Source of the DNA: Xanthomonas theicola | GTDB lineage: Bacteria; Pseudomonadota; Gammaproteobacteria; Xanthomonadales; Xanthomonadaceae | Reading direction: 5' to 3' | DNA length: 64,000 bases | NCBI RefSeq assembly: GCF_014236795.1 | Contig: NZ_CP049017.1 | Span: forward strand, 1,652,001-1,716,000 | In this document: piece by piece, positions 45,613-57,885 of the stretch | Numbering within the stretch: position 1 is the first letter of the stretch | How the letters are laid out: the number at the start of each line of letters is the position of its first letter | Notes under the pieces: generated by a model | Told to the model about the DNA's origin: nothing | What the model saw: the letters and a program-made list of their open reading frames with translations, nothing else | Database searches by the model: none | Program-made: the position numbers and the translations under genes

Positions 45613-47001
45613 ATGACCGACCCGCGCCTGGACGCCCTTACGCACGCCGTCCCCGGACTGCGCCTGAAGACCGATCCCGCCGATCTGGAGCACTACGGCC
45701 GCGACTGGACCCGGCGCTGGACGCCGGCGCCGTTGGCGATCGCGCTGCCAGCGACGGTGGACGAAGTGCAGGCGGTGCTGCGCTGGGCCAACGCCCATGC
45801 GGCGGCGGTGGTGCCCTCCGGCGGCCGCACCGGCCTGTCCGGCGGGGCGGTGGCCGCGCACGGCGAACTGGTGCTGAGCCTGGAGCGGATGAACAAGGCG
45901 CTGGCGTTCGATGCGGTCGACCGCAACCTCACCGTGCAGGCCGGCATGCCGCTGGAGGCGGTGCACAACGCGGCGCGCGAGCACGGGCTGGTGTATCCGG
46001 TGGATTTCGCCGCGCGCGGCTCCTGTTCGATCGGCGGCAACATCGCCACCAACGCCGGCGGCATCCGCGTGATCCGCTACGGCAATACCCGCGAATGGAT
46101 CGCCGGGCTCAAAGTGGTCACCGGCAGCGGCGAGCTGCTCGACCTCAACCGCGGGCTGATCAAGAATTCCAGCGGCTACGATTTCCGCCAGCTGCTGATC
46201 GGCTCGGAAGGCACGCTCGGCATCGTCGTGGAGGCCACGCTGCGGCTGACCGATCCGCCGCCGCCGAGCAACGTGATGCTGCTGGCGCTGCCCTCGTTCG
46301 AAGTGCTGATGCAGGTGTTCGCCGCGTTCCGCAGCCGCCTGCAACTGGAGGCGTTCGAATTCTTCACCGACCGCGCCCTGCAGCACGTGCTGGCGCATGG
46401 CGCGCAGGCGCCGTTCGATACGGTCTATCCGTACTACGTGGTCACCGAATACGCCAGCGGCGACGAGGCGCAGGAAGCCGCGGCGCTGGCCGCGTTCGAG
46501 ACCTGCATGGAGCAGGGCTGGGTGCTGGACGGGGTGATCAGCCAGAGCGATGCGCAGGCGGCGCAGCTGTGGCGCCTGCGCGAAGGCATCACCGAGGCGG
46601 TGGCGCGCTACACGCCGTACAAGAACGACGTGTCGGTGCGGATCTCGGCGATGCCGGCGTTCCTGGCGCAGACCCAGGCGCTGCTTGGCGCGGCCTACCC
46701 GCAGTTCGACGTGGTCTGGTTCGGCCATATCGGCGACGGCAACCTGCACATCAACGTGCTCAAGCCTGACGCCGCCGCCGACGCGGATTTCATCGCCGCC
46801 TGCGAGCAGGTCACCAAGCTGCTGGCGCAGGTGCTGGCCGAGCATGGCGGCAGCATCTCCGCCGAACACGGCATCGGCCTGGTCAAGAAGCCGTATCTGG
46901 ACAGCACCCGCAGCGCCGAGGAGATCGCGCTGATGCGCGCGGTCAAGCGCGTGTTCGATCCGGCCGGGCTGCTCAACCCGGGCAAGCTGTTCGATCCCTA
47001 G
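45613..47001 (+). CDS. FAD-binding dehydrogenase, D-2-hydroxyglutarate dehydrogenase / GlcD type
   Basis: 462 aa VAO/PCMH-family flavoprotein from ATG 45613. The FAD domain has VPSGGRTGLSGGAV, GSCSIGGNIATNAGGIRVIR, SSGYDFRQLLIGSEGTLGIV; the C-terminal domain has FGHIGDGNLHINVL and ISAEHGIGLVKKPYL with the metal and substrate histidines. Divergent from serA. In pseudomonads a D-2-hydroxyglutarate dehydrogenase is known to re-oxidise the product of the SerA side reaction, so that function is favoured over glycolate oxidase. No GlcE/GlcF partners are present, which supports this. Confidence 0.85.
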   Translation: MTDPRLDALTHAVPGLRLKTDPADLEHYGRDWTRRWTPAPLAIALPATVDEVQAVLRWANAHAAAVVPSGGRTGLSGGAVAAHGELVLSLERMNKALAFDAVDRNLTVQAGMPLEAVHNAAREHGLVYPVDFAARGSCSIGGNIATNAGGIRVIRYGNTREWIAGLKVVTGSGELLDLNRGLIKNSSGYDFRQLLIGSEGTLGIVVEATLRLTDPPPPSNVMLLALPSFEVLMQVFAAFRSRLQLEAFEFFTDRALQHVLAHGAQAPFDTVYPYYVVTEYASGDEAQEAAALAAFETCMEQGWVLDGVISQSDAQAAQLWRLREGITEAVARYTPYKNDVSVRISAMPAFLAQTQALLGAAYPQFDVVWFGHIGDGNLHINVLKPDAAADADFIAACEQVTKLLAQVLAEHGGSISAEHGIGLVKKPYLDSTRSAEEIALMRAVKRVFDPAGLLNPGKLFDP

Positions 47002-47039
47002 TGCACTGAATCCGAAGAATCGGATGTGAAGCGTTGATT

Positions 47040-47860
47040 GGGATCGGCATATGTCCACGTCGAGGGCTTCGGGTGGACGGGGACGTTGGGGTGTCATGCA
47101 TATGAACGCGAGGACGCTTGGTCGGAAAGGCGTGGAGCAGCGGTGTCTGCTGACTGCCGAGGTTGTCGCAGATGACGTGGATCTCGTGGTGCCTCGGCTG
47201 GCTCAGGACAATGTCGTCGAGGAAGTTGACGAACTGCTCGCGGATGTGACGCGCCTCCGTCTTGCCCAGCACCTGGCCGGTGGCCGTGTTCAGTGCCGCA
47301 AACAGGCTGAGCGGACCGTTGCGCTGGTTCTCAAAGCCGTGGCCCTGGGCGCGTCCGGTTGACAGCGGCAGCATCCGGTCCTTGCGGTCCAGCACCTGGA
47401 TGGCGGTCTTCTCGTCGACGCAGAACACGGCAGCATGCGCGCGTGGCTCCAGGTAAGCCCGATCACGTCGGCCACCTCGGTCTCCAAGCCCGGGTCGTTG
47501 GACACCCTATGGGGATCCAGCCGGAGTGGACGCACGCCGTGCTTGCGCCAGATGCGCTGCACGGCGGAGAACGCCACATCCCCCTAGCTCGGCAGCCAGT
47601 TCGCGGCGGCTCCAATGTCTCGAGCCGTCGCGGGGCAGGTGCTGGAGCGTGCGATTGAGCACCCGCGCCTCCAGCTTGGCCATGCCCCCGTCGGCCAGGC
47701 CGGACGGCCGCCACGCCGACCCGTTCCCAGGGTCAGCTTCGCGTCCACCGCCTGGGCGATCGCCGCAAAGTCGATATGGCGCAAGTTCCAGCGCCAGCCG
47801 ATCGCCCCTCTGCTGGCGCTTGGACTCGCGCTGATGTCCGGCAAACAAGCGGATCATCGC
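47040..47860 (-). pseudogene. IS630-family transposase, frameshifted remnant
   Basis: Minus-strand pieces in different frames: LTLGTGRRGGRPAWPTGA, AFSAVQRIWRKHGVRPLRLD with PHRVSNDPGLETEVADVIGL, then FCVDEKTAIQVLDRKDRMLP, LSLFAALNTATGQVLGKTEA and EIHVICDNLGSQQTPLLHAF (first and second catalytic Asp). The C-terminal 'W-N-Q-E' part is lost or scrambled near 47070. Not functional. It is followed by about 170 bp of unassigned sequence before mntH. Confidence 0.8.
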
Positions 47861-48036
47861 AGGGCCTCGGCTGTTCTTTCAGGCCTTTATGATGCCAAAA
47901 CAGGGCGGTTTTTAGAGGTGCCCAGAAGTGGCCGCAATGGTCGACGAAATGCTGCTTCAGCTGGGCTACCAGGCGACCCGGGTCGCCGTTTGCAGCACAG
48001 GCGCGCGGCGCATACGGCGGCCGGGGGCGCGCCGGC

Positions 48037-49389
48037 TCAGTGCAGCAGGGTGGCGGCGAGCAGCTTCACGTTCAGCGCCACGATCAGGGCGGCGATCGCC
48101 CACGACAGCCACACCAGCCAGCGTGGCGCGCCCAGCGCGCCCATCTTGCGTTTGTCGGCGACGAAGCGCACCAGCGGGATCACAGCGAACGGCAACTGCA
48201 TCGACAGCAGCACCTGGCTCAGCACCAGCAGCTTGGCGGTGCCTTGCTCGCCGTACATCCAAGTCACCACCACTACCGGCACGATCGCCAGGCCGCGGGT
48301 CAGCAGACGCCGTGCCCAGGCCGGGATGCACAGGTTGAGGAAGCCCTCCATCACGATCTGCCCGGCCAGCGTCGCGGTCACCGTGGAATTGATCCCCGAG
48401 GCCAGCAGCGCCACCGCGAACAGGGTCGAGGCCAGGCCGATGCCGAGCATCGGCGCCAGCAGTTCGTAGGCCTGTTCGATTTCCTCCACGTCGGTGCGGC
48501 CGTGCGCATGGAACACCGTGGCGGCCAGCACCAGGATCGCAGCGTTGACGAACAGCGCCAGGCTCAGCGCGATGATGCTGTCGGCCAGCGCCCAGCGCAG
48601 CGCCGAGCGGCGGCCGCTGTCGCTGCGTTCGTAGGCCCTGGTCTGCACGATCGACGAATGCAGATAGAGGTTGTGCGGCATCACCGTGGCGCCGATGATG
48701 CCGATCGCCAGGTACAGCGCGGCCGGGTTGGTCACCACCTCGGCGCGCGGGACGAAGCCGGCCAGCACCTCGCGCAGCGGTGGTGCGGCCAGCACGATCT
48801 GCACCACGAAACAGGCGAAGATCACCATCAGCAGCGCGATCACGAAGGCTTCAAGGGTACGGAAGCCGCGCCGCATCAGGTACAGCACCAGCAGCGCGTC
48901 GATCGCGGTGATGATCGCACCCAGGGCCAGCGGGATGCCGAACAGCAGCTTCAGCGCGATCGCGGTGCCGATCACCTCGGCCAGGTCGCAGGCCACGATC
49001 GCCGTCTCGCAGGCCAGCCACAGCAGGATATTGACCGGTCGCGCGTAATGCTCGCGGCAGGCCTGCGCCAGGTCGCGGCCGGTGGCGATGCCCAGCCGCG
49101 CCGCCAGGCCCTGCAGCACGATCGCCATCAGGTTCGACAACAGGATCACCGACAGCAGCAAATAGCCGAAGTGCGAGCCGCCGGCAATGTCGGTGGCCCA
49201 GTTGCCTGGATCCATGTAGCCCACCGAGACCATGTAGCCCGGCCCGAGGAATGCAAGGAAACGGCGCCAGCCGAGGCCGCCGCTGGGCACGGCGACGCTG
49301 CCGTTTATTCGCCCGAGGCTGCGCCGCGGCGGGCCACCCGAAGGGGGCGGCGCGGCATGGGGATCGGACAGCGGCAGGGGAGTGGCCAT
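48037..49389 (-). CDS. mntH: Nramp-family Mn(II)/Fe(II) transporter
   Basis: 450 aa from ATG 49389. It has eleven helices; the metal-binding DPGN is in [16 protein letters not shown] and the second motif is in [13 protein letters not shown]. The N-terminus is long and Pro-rich. It imports Mn(II), with proton symport, across the inner membrane. Divergent from mntR over an MntR box. No SD sequence is evident (the 5' region reads CCTCC-rich), so initiation may rely on context. Confidence 0.94.
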   Translation of the reverse strand: MATPLPLSDPHAAPPPSGGPPRRSLGRINGSVAVPSGGLGWRRFLAFLGPGYMVSVGYMDPGNWATDIAGGSHFGYLLLSVILLSNLMAIVLQGLAARLGIATGRDLAQACREHYARPVNILLWLACETAIVACDLAEVIGTAIALKLLFGIPLALGAIITAIDALLVLYLMRRGFRTLEAFVIALLMVIFACFVVQIVLAAPPLREVLAGFVPRAEVVTNPAALYLAIGIIGATVMPHNLYLHSSIVQTRAYERSDSGRRSALRWALADSIIALSLALFVNAAILVLAATVFHAHGRTDVEEIEQAYELLAPMLGIGLASTLFAVALLASGINSTVTATLAGQIVMEGFLNLCIPAWARRLLTRGLAIVPVVVVTWMYGEQGTAKLLVLSQVLLSMQLPFAVIPLVRFVADKRKMGALGAPRWLVWLSWAIAALIVALNVKLLAATLLH

Positions 49390-49424
49390 TGCGGGAGGAC
49401 GTGGGGAGGGGTGCGTTCGATTAT

Positions 49425-49438
49425 ATAGCAATTGCTAT
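49425..49438. promoter_or_regulatory. MntR box between mntH and mntR
   Basis: ATAGCAATTGCTAT is a perfect palindrome in the divergent region, 36 bp before the mntH ATG and about 100 bp before mntR. It matches the ATAGC-N4-GCTAT core of the enterobacterial MntR site, so Mn-loaded MntR should repress mntH here. Confidence 0.8.
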
Positions 49439-49536
49439 TATATTAAGCATCTGCAAATCCGATCGCTGCGATAGGCGCGATTTCGGCCAGAATAGGCACC
49501 GGTCGGCGTTCGCCGGCACCTGACAAGGGCGTTGCG

Positions 49537-50001
49537 ATGCAGAAAAGCGGAAAGTTGACGGTGCCAGGAGCGGCGCTGCTCGACGCCGAAGTGCAGGTCG
49601 AAAGCTTCCGCCAGGTGCGCGAGGCGCACCGGCTGGAGCTGATCGAGGACTATGTGGAGCTGATCTCCGACCTGCTGGCCGACGGCGGCGAGGCGCGGCA
49701 GGTGGACATCGCCGCGCGCCTGGGCGTGGCCCAGCCGACCGTGGCGAAGATGCTCAAGCGCCTGGTCAAGGGCGGATGGGTGGCGCAGCGGCCGTATCGC
49801 GGCGTGTTCCTGACCGCCGAGGGCGAGGCGCTGGCGGCGGCCAGCCGGCAGCGGCACCAGACCGTGGAGCAGTTCCTGCTGGCGCTGGGCATCGACCCGG
49901 ACATTGCGCGGCGCGATGCCGAAGGCATCGAGCACCATGTCAGCGAAGCCACGCTGGCGGTGTTCGCCGAGTTCGTGCGCAAACACGGCGCGGCGCGATG
50001 A
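49537..50001 (+). CDS. mntR: Manganese-responsive repressor, DtxR family
   Basis: 154 aa. Winged helix: [40 protein letters not shown]. The C-terminal dimerisation/metal domain has [20 protein letters not shown], with the Glu/His ligands of MntR. There is no SH3 domain, as in E. coli MntR. It represses mntH when Mn(II) is sufficient. The stop overlaps tadA as ATGA. Confidence 0.92.
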   Translation: MQKSGKLTVPGAALLDAEVQVESFRQVREAHRLELIEDYVELISDLLADGGEARQVDIAARLGVAQPTVAKMLKRLVKGGWVAQRPYRGVFLTAEGEALAAASRQRHQTVEQFLLALGIDPDIARRDAEGIEHHVSEATLAVFAEFVRKHGAAR

Positions 50002-50495
50002 ACGGCGACGGGCAGATCTCCGCGCGCCACGAGCGCTGGATGCTGCACGCGCTCGCCCTGGCCGACCGCGCCGCGCGCGAGTTCGGCGAGATTCCGGTCG
50101 GTGCGGTGCTGGTCTCGGCCGAGGATGAGGTGCTGGGCGAGGGCTGGAACCTCAACATCGCCGAGCACGATCCCAGCGCGCACGCCGAGATCGTGGCGCT
50201 GCGCCAGGCCGGGCGCCGGCTCGGCAACCACCGCCTGGTCGGCAGCACCCTGTACGTGACCCTGGAGCCGTGCGCGATGTGCGCGATGGCGGTGGTGCAT
50301 GCGCGCGTGGCGCAGTTGGTCTATGCCGCCGCCGATCCGAAGACCGGCGCCTGCGGCAGCGTGTTCGACCTGCTCGCCGATCCGCGCCACAACCACCGCG
50401 TGCTGGTGCGCGGCGGCGTCCTGGCGGCGCCGGCTGGGCTGCGCCTGACCAACTATTTCCGCGCCAAGCGCGGCAAGCCGCTGCTCGGCGGTTGA
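49998..50495 (+). CDS. tadA: tRNA-specific adenosine deaminase
   Basis: 165 aa. Zinc deaminase motif: H62 and catalytic E64 in [14 protein letters not shown]92 and C95 in [16 protein letters not shown]. It converts A34 to inosine in tRNA-Arg(ACG) and is essential. Overlap with mntR by four bases suggests cotranscription. The C-terminal [13 protein letters not shown] fits the family. Confidence 0.94.
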   Translation: MNGDGQISARHERWMLHALALADRAAREFGEIPVGAVLVSAEDEVLGEGWNLNIAEHDPSAHAEIVALRQAGRRLGNHRLVGSTLYVTLEPCAMCAMAVVHARVAQLVYAAADPKTGACGSVFDLLADPRHNHRVLVRGGVLAAPAGLRLTNYFRAKRGKPLLGG

Positions 50496-50608
50496 ACGGG
50501 TGGGCTTGCGGCCGCCGGGCCTGCAGTCGCTGCGTCACGCGCGGTATCATGCAAGGCCGATACGAAACCCCGCGCCGGCAGCGCCGCCGCAAACGACTGG
50601 AAGGTGAT

Positions 50609-51187
50609 ATGGCGGAGCCGCACGTGGACAGCGATCGTCTGATCTGGATCGATCTGGAAATGACCGGGTTGGATACCGACAAGGATTCGATCATCGAGAT
50701 CGCTACGGTGGTCACCGATGCGCAGCTCAACGTACTGGCCGAGGGCCCGGAGTTCGCCATCGCGCATCCGCTGCAGACGCTGCAGGCGATGGACGAGTGG
50801 AACCGCAACCAGCACCGCCATTCCGGGCTGTGGCAGCGCGTGCTCGACAGCAAGGTCGCCGTGGCTCAGGCCGAGGCTCAGACCATGGCGTTCCTGGCGC
50901 AGTGGTGCAAGGCCGGCACCTCGCCGATGTGTGGCAACTCGATCTGTCAGGACCGGCGCTTCCTGCACCGGCAGATGCCACGCTTGGAAGGCTTCTTCCA
51001 TTACCGCAACCTGGACGTGTCCACGCTGAAGGAGCTGGCGCGTCGCTGGGCGCCGGCGATCGCATCGGGACTGAACAAGACGTCCTCGCATACCGCTCTC
51101 AGCGACGTGCACGACTCGATCGACGAACTGCGCTACTACCGCCCGTTCATGGGTGCGCTGGGCGGGCAGGGCGGCGCCACGCGCTGA
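50609..51187 (+). CDS. orn: Oligoribonuclease
   Basis: 192 aa DEDDh 3'-5' exonuclease that degrades dinucleotides, including pGpG from c-di-GMP turnover. Catalytic D15/E17 are in [10 protein letters not shown]; further residues lie in [17 protein letters not shown] and [25 protein letters not shown] precedes the ATG at 50609. Its 3' end overlaps the mechanosensitive channel gene by 52 bp in convergent orientation. Confidence 0.95.
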   Translation: MAEPHVDSDRLIWIDLEMTGLDTDKDSIIEIATVVTDAQLNVLAEGPEFAIAHPLQTLQAMDEWNRNQHRHSGLWQRVLDSKVAVAQAEAQTMAFLAQWCKAGTSPMCGNSICQDRRFLHRQMPRLEGFFHYRNLDVSTLKELARRWAPAIASGLNKTSSHTALSDVHDSIDELRYYRPFMGALGGQGGATR

Positions 51188-52190
51188 GCCACGCCGCGCG
51201 GCCCGTCCGCGGCCCCGCGCGATGGCCTGGTCAAGCGCGCCAGCGGCGGCCCCGGCGTGGTCTCGTCGTCGTCGGTCGCGCCCTGCAGCAGCAGATCGGC
51301 GATGGGACGGCCGTTGGCGTCGTGGTGATATACGTGTAGATCGCGTTGCGGGTAGGGAATGCTGAGGCCGTTCTCCAGCAGCTGGTCGCGGATCTGTTCC
51401 AGGGTGGCGCTCTTGGCCGCGCCGAAATCGCCGTTCTTGGTGTAGGCGAACAACATCAGGTCCACCGTGCTCTCGCCCAGGTTGGTGACCTGCACGAACG
51501 GCGCCGGCGTCGGCAGGATGCTCGGGTTTTGCTGGGCGATCTGCAGCAGCAACCGCTGGGCCTTTTTCAGGTCGTCGCCGTAACCGACGCCGACGGTGAT
51601 CTCCAGGCGCCGGGTGGGCAAGGTGCTGTAGTTGACGATCGGCGCAGTGGTGATGGTGCTGTTGGGCAGGGTGACCATGCGCTCGTCGAAGGTGCGGATG
51701 CGGGTCTGGAAGATCCGGATCTCGTCGACGACGCCTTCCTGCCCGGCGACCACCACGTGGTCGCCGTCGCGCATCGGCCGCAACACGATCAGCATCACGC
51801 CCGAGGCGATATTGGACAGCGAGTCCTTCAGCGCCAGGCCCACGGCCAGGCCGGCGGCGCCGAGCACCGCGAACAGCGACGTCGGCGGCACGCCGATCTT
51901 CTGCAGGGCGGACACGAACACCAGCACCAACAGCAGCGCATAGGCGACGTTGCGCAGGAAATTGCTGAGCGTGGTTTCCACGCGCGCACGGACCAGCGCA
52001 CGCTGCAGCCACAGGCTCAGGCGCTTGGCGAGCCACATCCCGACGACCAGGATGATCAGCGCCACGCCCCAGTTCAGCAGGATCTGCGCCCAGTCGACTT
52101 CGCTCCAGCGCAGGGGGCGTGACTGCGCGGCCGCCGGAGCGGCCGCGGCGGTGCCGGCCGCGGTGGCCAGCAAGGTGGCGACAACCCCCA

Positions 52191-52191
<1 letters not shown>
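51136..52191 (-). CDS. mscS: MscS-family mechanosensitive channel
   Basis: 351 aa. An N-terminal signal-like hydrophobic segment is followed by helices ([37 protein letters not shown]) and pore helix TM3 ([31 protein letters not shown]) with the Gly/Ala packing of MscS. The beta domain ([20 protein letters not shown]) and C-terminal cage follow. It releases solutes on hypo-osmotic shock. The ATG overlaps the ppsA stop (TGATG), so it is coupled to ppsA. The last 45 residues are low-complexity. Confidence 0.9.
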
Positions 52192-54584
<2,393 letters not shown>

Positions 54585-54730
54585 GCGCGATGCTCCGTTG
54601 GGCCATCGCCCGAAGCGGGCTGGGTGGCCGCGTCCGTGGGGGAAGAAGCCGATATCATGCAGTGCGCACCCGAGTCGGCACAAGCTTGAGCGGGCGCATC
54701 CGTTGGGTTTCAGCAAGGAGAATCCAGGCA

Positions 54731-55552
54731 ATGTCGATGATCCGCCCGGTGTTCTACGTGTCCGATGGAACCGGTATCACCGCTGAAACCATCGGGCATA
54801 GCCTGCTCACCCAGTTCAGCGGTTTCAGCTTCGTCACCGATCGCATGTCGTTCGTAGACGATCCGGAAAAAGCGCGCGAGGCGGCACAGCGGATCCATGC
54901 CGCGGGCGAGCGGTACCAGGTGCGGCCGATCGTGGTCAACTCCTGCGTCGACCCGCAGCTGAGCATGCTGCTGGCCGAAAGCGGCGCCTTGATGCTCGAC
55001 GTGTTCGCGCCCTTCATCGAACCGCTGGAGCGCGAGTTGAACGCGCCGCGTCACGCGCGGGTCGGGCAGGCGCACGGTCTGGTCGATTTCGAGACCTACC
55101 ACCGCCGCATCAACGCGATGAATTTCGCGCTGACCCACGACGACGGCATTGCGATCAACTACGACGAGGCCGACCTGATCCTGGTCGCCGTCTCGCGTGC
55201 CGGCAAGACGCCGACCTGCATCTACCTGGCACTGCACTACGGCGTGCGCGCGGCCAACTATCCGCTGACCGAGGAGGATCTGCAGCACGACCGCCTGCCG
55301 CCGCGGCTGCGTCCCTACCGCAGCAAGCTGTTCGGGCTGACCATCGATCCGGACCGGTTGCAGCAGATCCGCCAGGAACGGCGGCCGAATTCGCGCTATT
55401 CCAACCTGGAGACCTGCCGGCGCGAGGTATCCGCGGCCGAGACCATGTTCAGGATGGAGCGGATCCCGATCCAGAGCACCACGCATACCTCGATCGAGGA
55501 GATTTCCAGCAAGGTACTGGCCACGCTGGGCCTGCAGCGCGAGATGTTCTGA
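54731..55552 (+). CDS. ppsR: PEP synthase regulatory protein (kinase/pyrophosphorylase, PSRP)
   Basis: 273 aa. DUF299-family enzyme that phosphorylates PpsA with ADP (inactivation) and reverses it with Pi. [20 protein letters not shown] is the N-terminal signature; the P-loop is [17 protein letters not shown] strong AAGGAG lies before ATG 54731. It is divergent from ppsA; the starts are 146 bp apart, so the pair can be controlled from one region. Confidence 0.95.
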   Translation: MSMIRPVFYVSDGTGITAETIGHSLLTQFSGFSFVTDRMSFVDDPEKAREAAQRIHAAGERYQVRPIVVNSCVDPQLSMLLAESGALMLDVFAPFIEPLERELNAPRHARVGQAHGLVDFETYHRRINAMNFALTHDDGIAINYDEADLILVAVSRAGKTPTCIYLALHYGVRAANYPLTEEDLQHDRLPPRLRPYRSKLFGLTIDPDRLQQIRQERRPNSRYSNLETCRREVSAAETMFRMERIPIQSTTHTSIEEISSKVLATLGLQREMF

Positions 55553-55690
55553 CGCGATGTCCCCGGCGCCTGGCGCGACATGCGCGCAAGGAAGGCGTGA
55601 CCGCCACCGTGCGGAGATTTCCAAGATAGGCCTGCGCGGGCGATCCGTCAATGCTGCCGCTCGCTCGTTGCAGCGTGTAGCATCGGCGCC

Positions 55691-56161
55691 ATGCAACACG
55701 CCCTGACCCGCAGCGAACGCATCCCCCGGCTCAGCCGATTCGGCTGGCTGATGGGTCTGTACGCCGAGAACTACGTCCACCTCAATCGCCTGTTCGTGCC
55801 GTCGGACCTGACCGTCGGCACCTACCTGTCCTCGATCGGCGACGGGCTGGACCTGCGCCTGGACGTGATCGAGCACCACCGCTATACGGTGGAACTGCGC
55901 ATCACCTACGACCTGTGCGACCCGCTCACCGGCGAGCCGGACCCGTCGGCCTATGTGCGCCTGTACCGCGACGCACGCCAGGCCGAGACCACGCATTGCT
56001 ACGTCGGCCGCCGCTGGCAGGACGTGATGGGGCTGTACCCGCCGCCGGCGGAACTGATCAGCCACCGCATGCGCATGAACACCTTCCTCAGCAAGTGGCT
56101 GGAGTACCTGGCCGAGCGCGGCCACGGCGTGGCCACGCTGAAGCCGGCCGCGCCGCTGTAG
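55691..56161 (+). CDS. DUF1249 family protein (YqiB-like)
   Basis: 156 aa. FGWLMGLYAENYVHLNRLF, HHRYTVELRITYDLCD, PDPSAYVRLYRDARQAE and RMRMNTFLSKWLEYLAERGH are DUF1249 blocks. Soluble; molecular role unknown. In many gammaproteobacteria it is next to Nudix (nudF) and cpdA genes; here a Nudix gene follows. Confidence 0.87.
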   Translation: MQHALTRSERIPRLSRFGWLMGLYAENYVHLNRLFVPSDLTVGTYLSSIGDGLDLRLDVIEHHRYTVELRITYDLCDPLTGEPDPSAYVRLYRDARQAETTHCYVGRRWQDVMGLYPPPAELISHRMRMNTFLSKWLEYLAERGHGVATLKPAAPL

Positions 56162-56246
56162 CGCGGCCGCGGCAACGCCGGCGCCCTAGGCGCGGCCTGC
56201 GCCGGATGCGGCATACTGCGCACCCGCCGACTTGCCAGAACGCCGC

Positions 56247-56735
56247 ATGCCATACACCCCGATCGTCGCCACCCTGGGCTACGTGCTGTCTCCGGACCGG
56301 TCCAAGGTGTTGCTGATCCATCGCAACGCGCGGCCCGGCGACCACCACCTGGGCAAGTACAACGGCCTGGGCGGCAAGGTCGAGGCGGACGAGGACGTGC
56401 TGCACGGCATGCGCCGCGAGATCCGCGAGGAGGCCGGCATCGAATGCGACGCGCTGCGGCTGCGCGGCACCATCAGCTGGCCCGGCTTCGGCAAGCACGG
56501 CGAGGACTGGCTGGGTTTCCTGTTCCTGATCAGCGTCTATAGCGGCGAACCCTTCGCCGAGAACGCCGAGGGCACGCTGGCCTGGGTGCCGGTGGCGGAC
56601 ATGCAGTCGCTGCCGCTGTGGGAGGGCGACCGCCACTTCCTGCCCCTGGTGTTCGACGCCGACCCGCGTCCGTTCCATGGGGTGATGCCGTATCGCGACG
56701 GGCGCATGCTGTCGTGGCGCTATTCGCGGGTCTGA
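56247..56735 (+). CDS. Nudix hydrolase, 8-oxo-dGTP diphosphatase (MTH1-like)
   Basis: 162 aa from ATG 56247. The complete Nudix box starts GGKVEADEDVLHGMRREIRE and ends EAGI (GX5EX7REUXEEXGU). YNGLGGKVE and WEGDRHFLPLVFDADPR with PFHGVMPYRDG match the MTH1/YtkD-type sanitising enzymes. It likely hydrolyses oxidised purine nucleotides. This assignment is by family pattern; other nucleotides are possible. Confidence 0.87.
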   Translation: MPYTPIVATLGYVLSPDRSKVLLIHRNARPGDHHLGKYNGLGGKVEADEDVLHGMRREIREEAGIECDALRLRGTISWPGFGKHGEDWLGFLFLISVYSGEPFAENAEGTLAWVPVADMQSLPLWEGDRHFLPLVFDADPRPFHGVMPYRDGRMLSWRYSRV

Positions 56736-56756
56736 GCGCTGCGCGTCCGCGCCCGC

Positions 56757-56888
56757 TTGTCCACACGCGCTGTGGATCGATGCCGCACAAGCCCGGGGCC
56801 CGCCGGCCGCCGCTGGCGAAAGATTCACCAGTTCCTGTGCGATTCTCCACAATGGGTGTGGATGGAATCGGTGGAAGTCTGTGGAGAA
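56757..56888. promoter_or_regulatory. Cluster of DnaA-box-like 9-mers (candidate)
   Basis: Within 132 bp of otherwise empty intergenic DNA there are TTGTCCACA (56757), TTCTCCACA (56843) and, on the other strand, TGTGGATCG (56771), TGTGGATGG (56857) and TGTGGAGAA (56880). Each is one or two changes from TTATNCACA or its complement. It may be a DnaA-binding or titration site, or chance. No origin-type AT-rich unwinding region is next to it. Confidence 0.35.
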
Positions 56889-56995
56889 GGCCGTGGCCGC
56901 ATTGCGCCGCAACGGTCGCGGCCATGCTGGCGAAAAATGCGCCGCCGACAAGTATCCGTGCGGCGCACGCCGGCTTCGCCGCCCGCACCGCGCCG

Positions 56996-57754
56996 CTACT
57001 GTGCGGTCCAGCCGCCGTCGATCGCGATGGTCTGCGCGGTGATGTTGCGCGCCGCCGGCGAGGCCAGGAACGCGACGCAGCCGGCCAGTTCGTCGTAGTC
57101 GATGAACACGCCTTTGGGCATCGGCTTGAGCATCACCTGCGCGATCACGTCGGCCTCGGAAATGCCGCGGGTGCGCGCCTGGTCGGCGATCTGCCTGTCC
57201 ACCAGCGGCGTCTTCACGTAGCTGGGGCAGAGCGTGTTGATGGTGATGTCGGTATCGGCGGTCTCCAGCGCGATCGCCTTGGAGAACCCGACCAGGCCGT
57301 GCTTGGCGGCGACGTAGGCGCTCTTGTAGGGGCTGGCGACCAGCGAGTGGATGCTGCCGATGTTGACGATGCGGCCGAAGCCGCGCGCGCGCATGCCCGG
57401 CAGCAGCGCCTGGGACAGGCGCGCCACGCCGGTCAGCATCACCTCGACCAGCAGGCCCCACTTGCTCATCGGGAACTCCTGCAGCGGCGCCACGTGCTGC
57501 AGCCCGGCGTTGTTGACCAGCACATCCACCGGCCGCGACAGCGCCGCCAGTGCGGCGCCGATGCTGGCGTCGCTGGCCACGTCCAGCGCCACCGCCTCGG
57601 CCGAGCCGCCGGCCTCGCGCAGTTGCGCGGCTACCGTGGCGGCCGCACCCGCCTCCAGGTCGCTGACGACGATATGGCGGCCGCCGGTGGCCAGTTCGCG
57701 GGCGATGCCGGCGCCGATGCCGCTGGCGGCGCCGGTGATCAGGATGGTCTGCAT
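56996..57754 (-). CDS. bdhA: 3-hydroxybutyrate dehydrogenase (short-chain dehydrogenase)
   Basis: 252 aa. NAD-binding LITGAASGIGAGIAREL, NNAGLQHVAPLQEFPMSKW, catalytic Ser/Tyr/Lys in NIGSIHSLVASPYKSAYVAA and KHGLVGFSKAIALE, and C-terminal IAIDGGWTAQ. The QHV and SIHSLVASPYKSAY patterns are typical of D-3-hydroxybutyrate dehydrogenases, which link polyhydroxybutyrate breakdown to acetoacetate. PHA synthase genes lie 1.6-2 kb away, which supports the call. Confidence 0.88.
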   Translation of the reverse strand: MQTILITGAASGIGAGIARELATGGRHIVVSDLEAGAAATVAAQLREAGGSAEAVALDVASDASIGAALAALSRPVDVLVNNAGLQHVAPLQEFPMSKWGLLVEVMLTGVARLSQALLPGMRARGFGRIVNIGSIHSLVASPYKSAYVAAKHGLVGFSKAIALETADTDITINTLCPSYVKTPLVDRQIADQARTRGISEADVIAQVMLKPMPKGVFIDYDELAGCVAFLASPAARNITAQTIAIDGGWTAQ

Positions 57755-57885
57755 GGCGAGCACCTGTGGGGAAAGTGCGCAGCGTAACAGCGTCTCGTGG
57801 CGGCCCGGCGGCCGTGCTCGCCAGTGCACAGATGCCACGCTACCCTGTCCTTGTCGCACCGTTCTCATCCCGGACCCGCCACCCT

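Noticed and set aside
48037..49431. TTG at 49431 as the mntH start
   Set aside because: It would place coding sequence over the MntR box and promoter; ATG 49389 is the sensible start.
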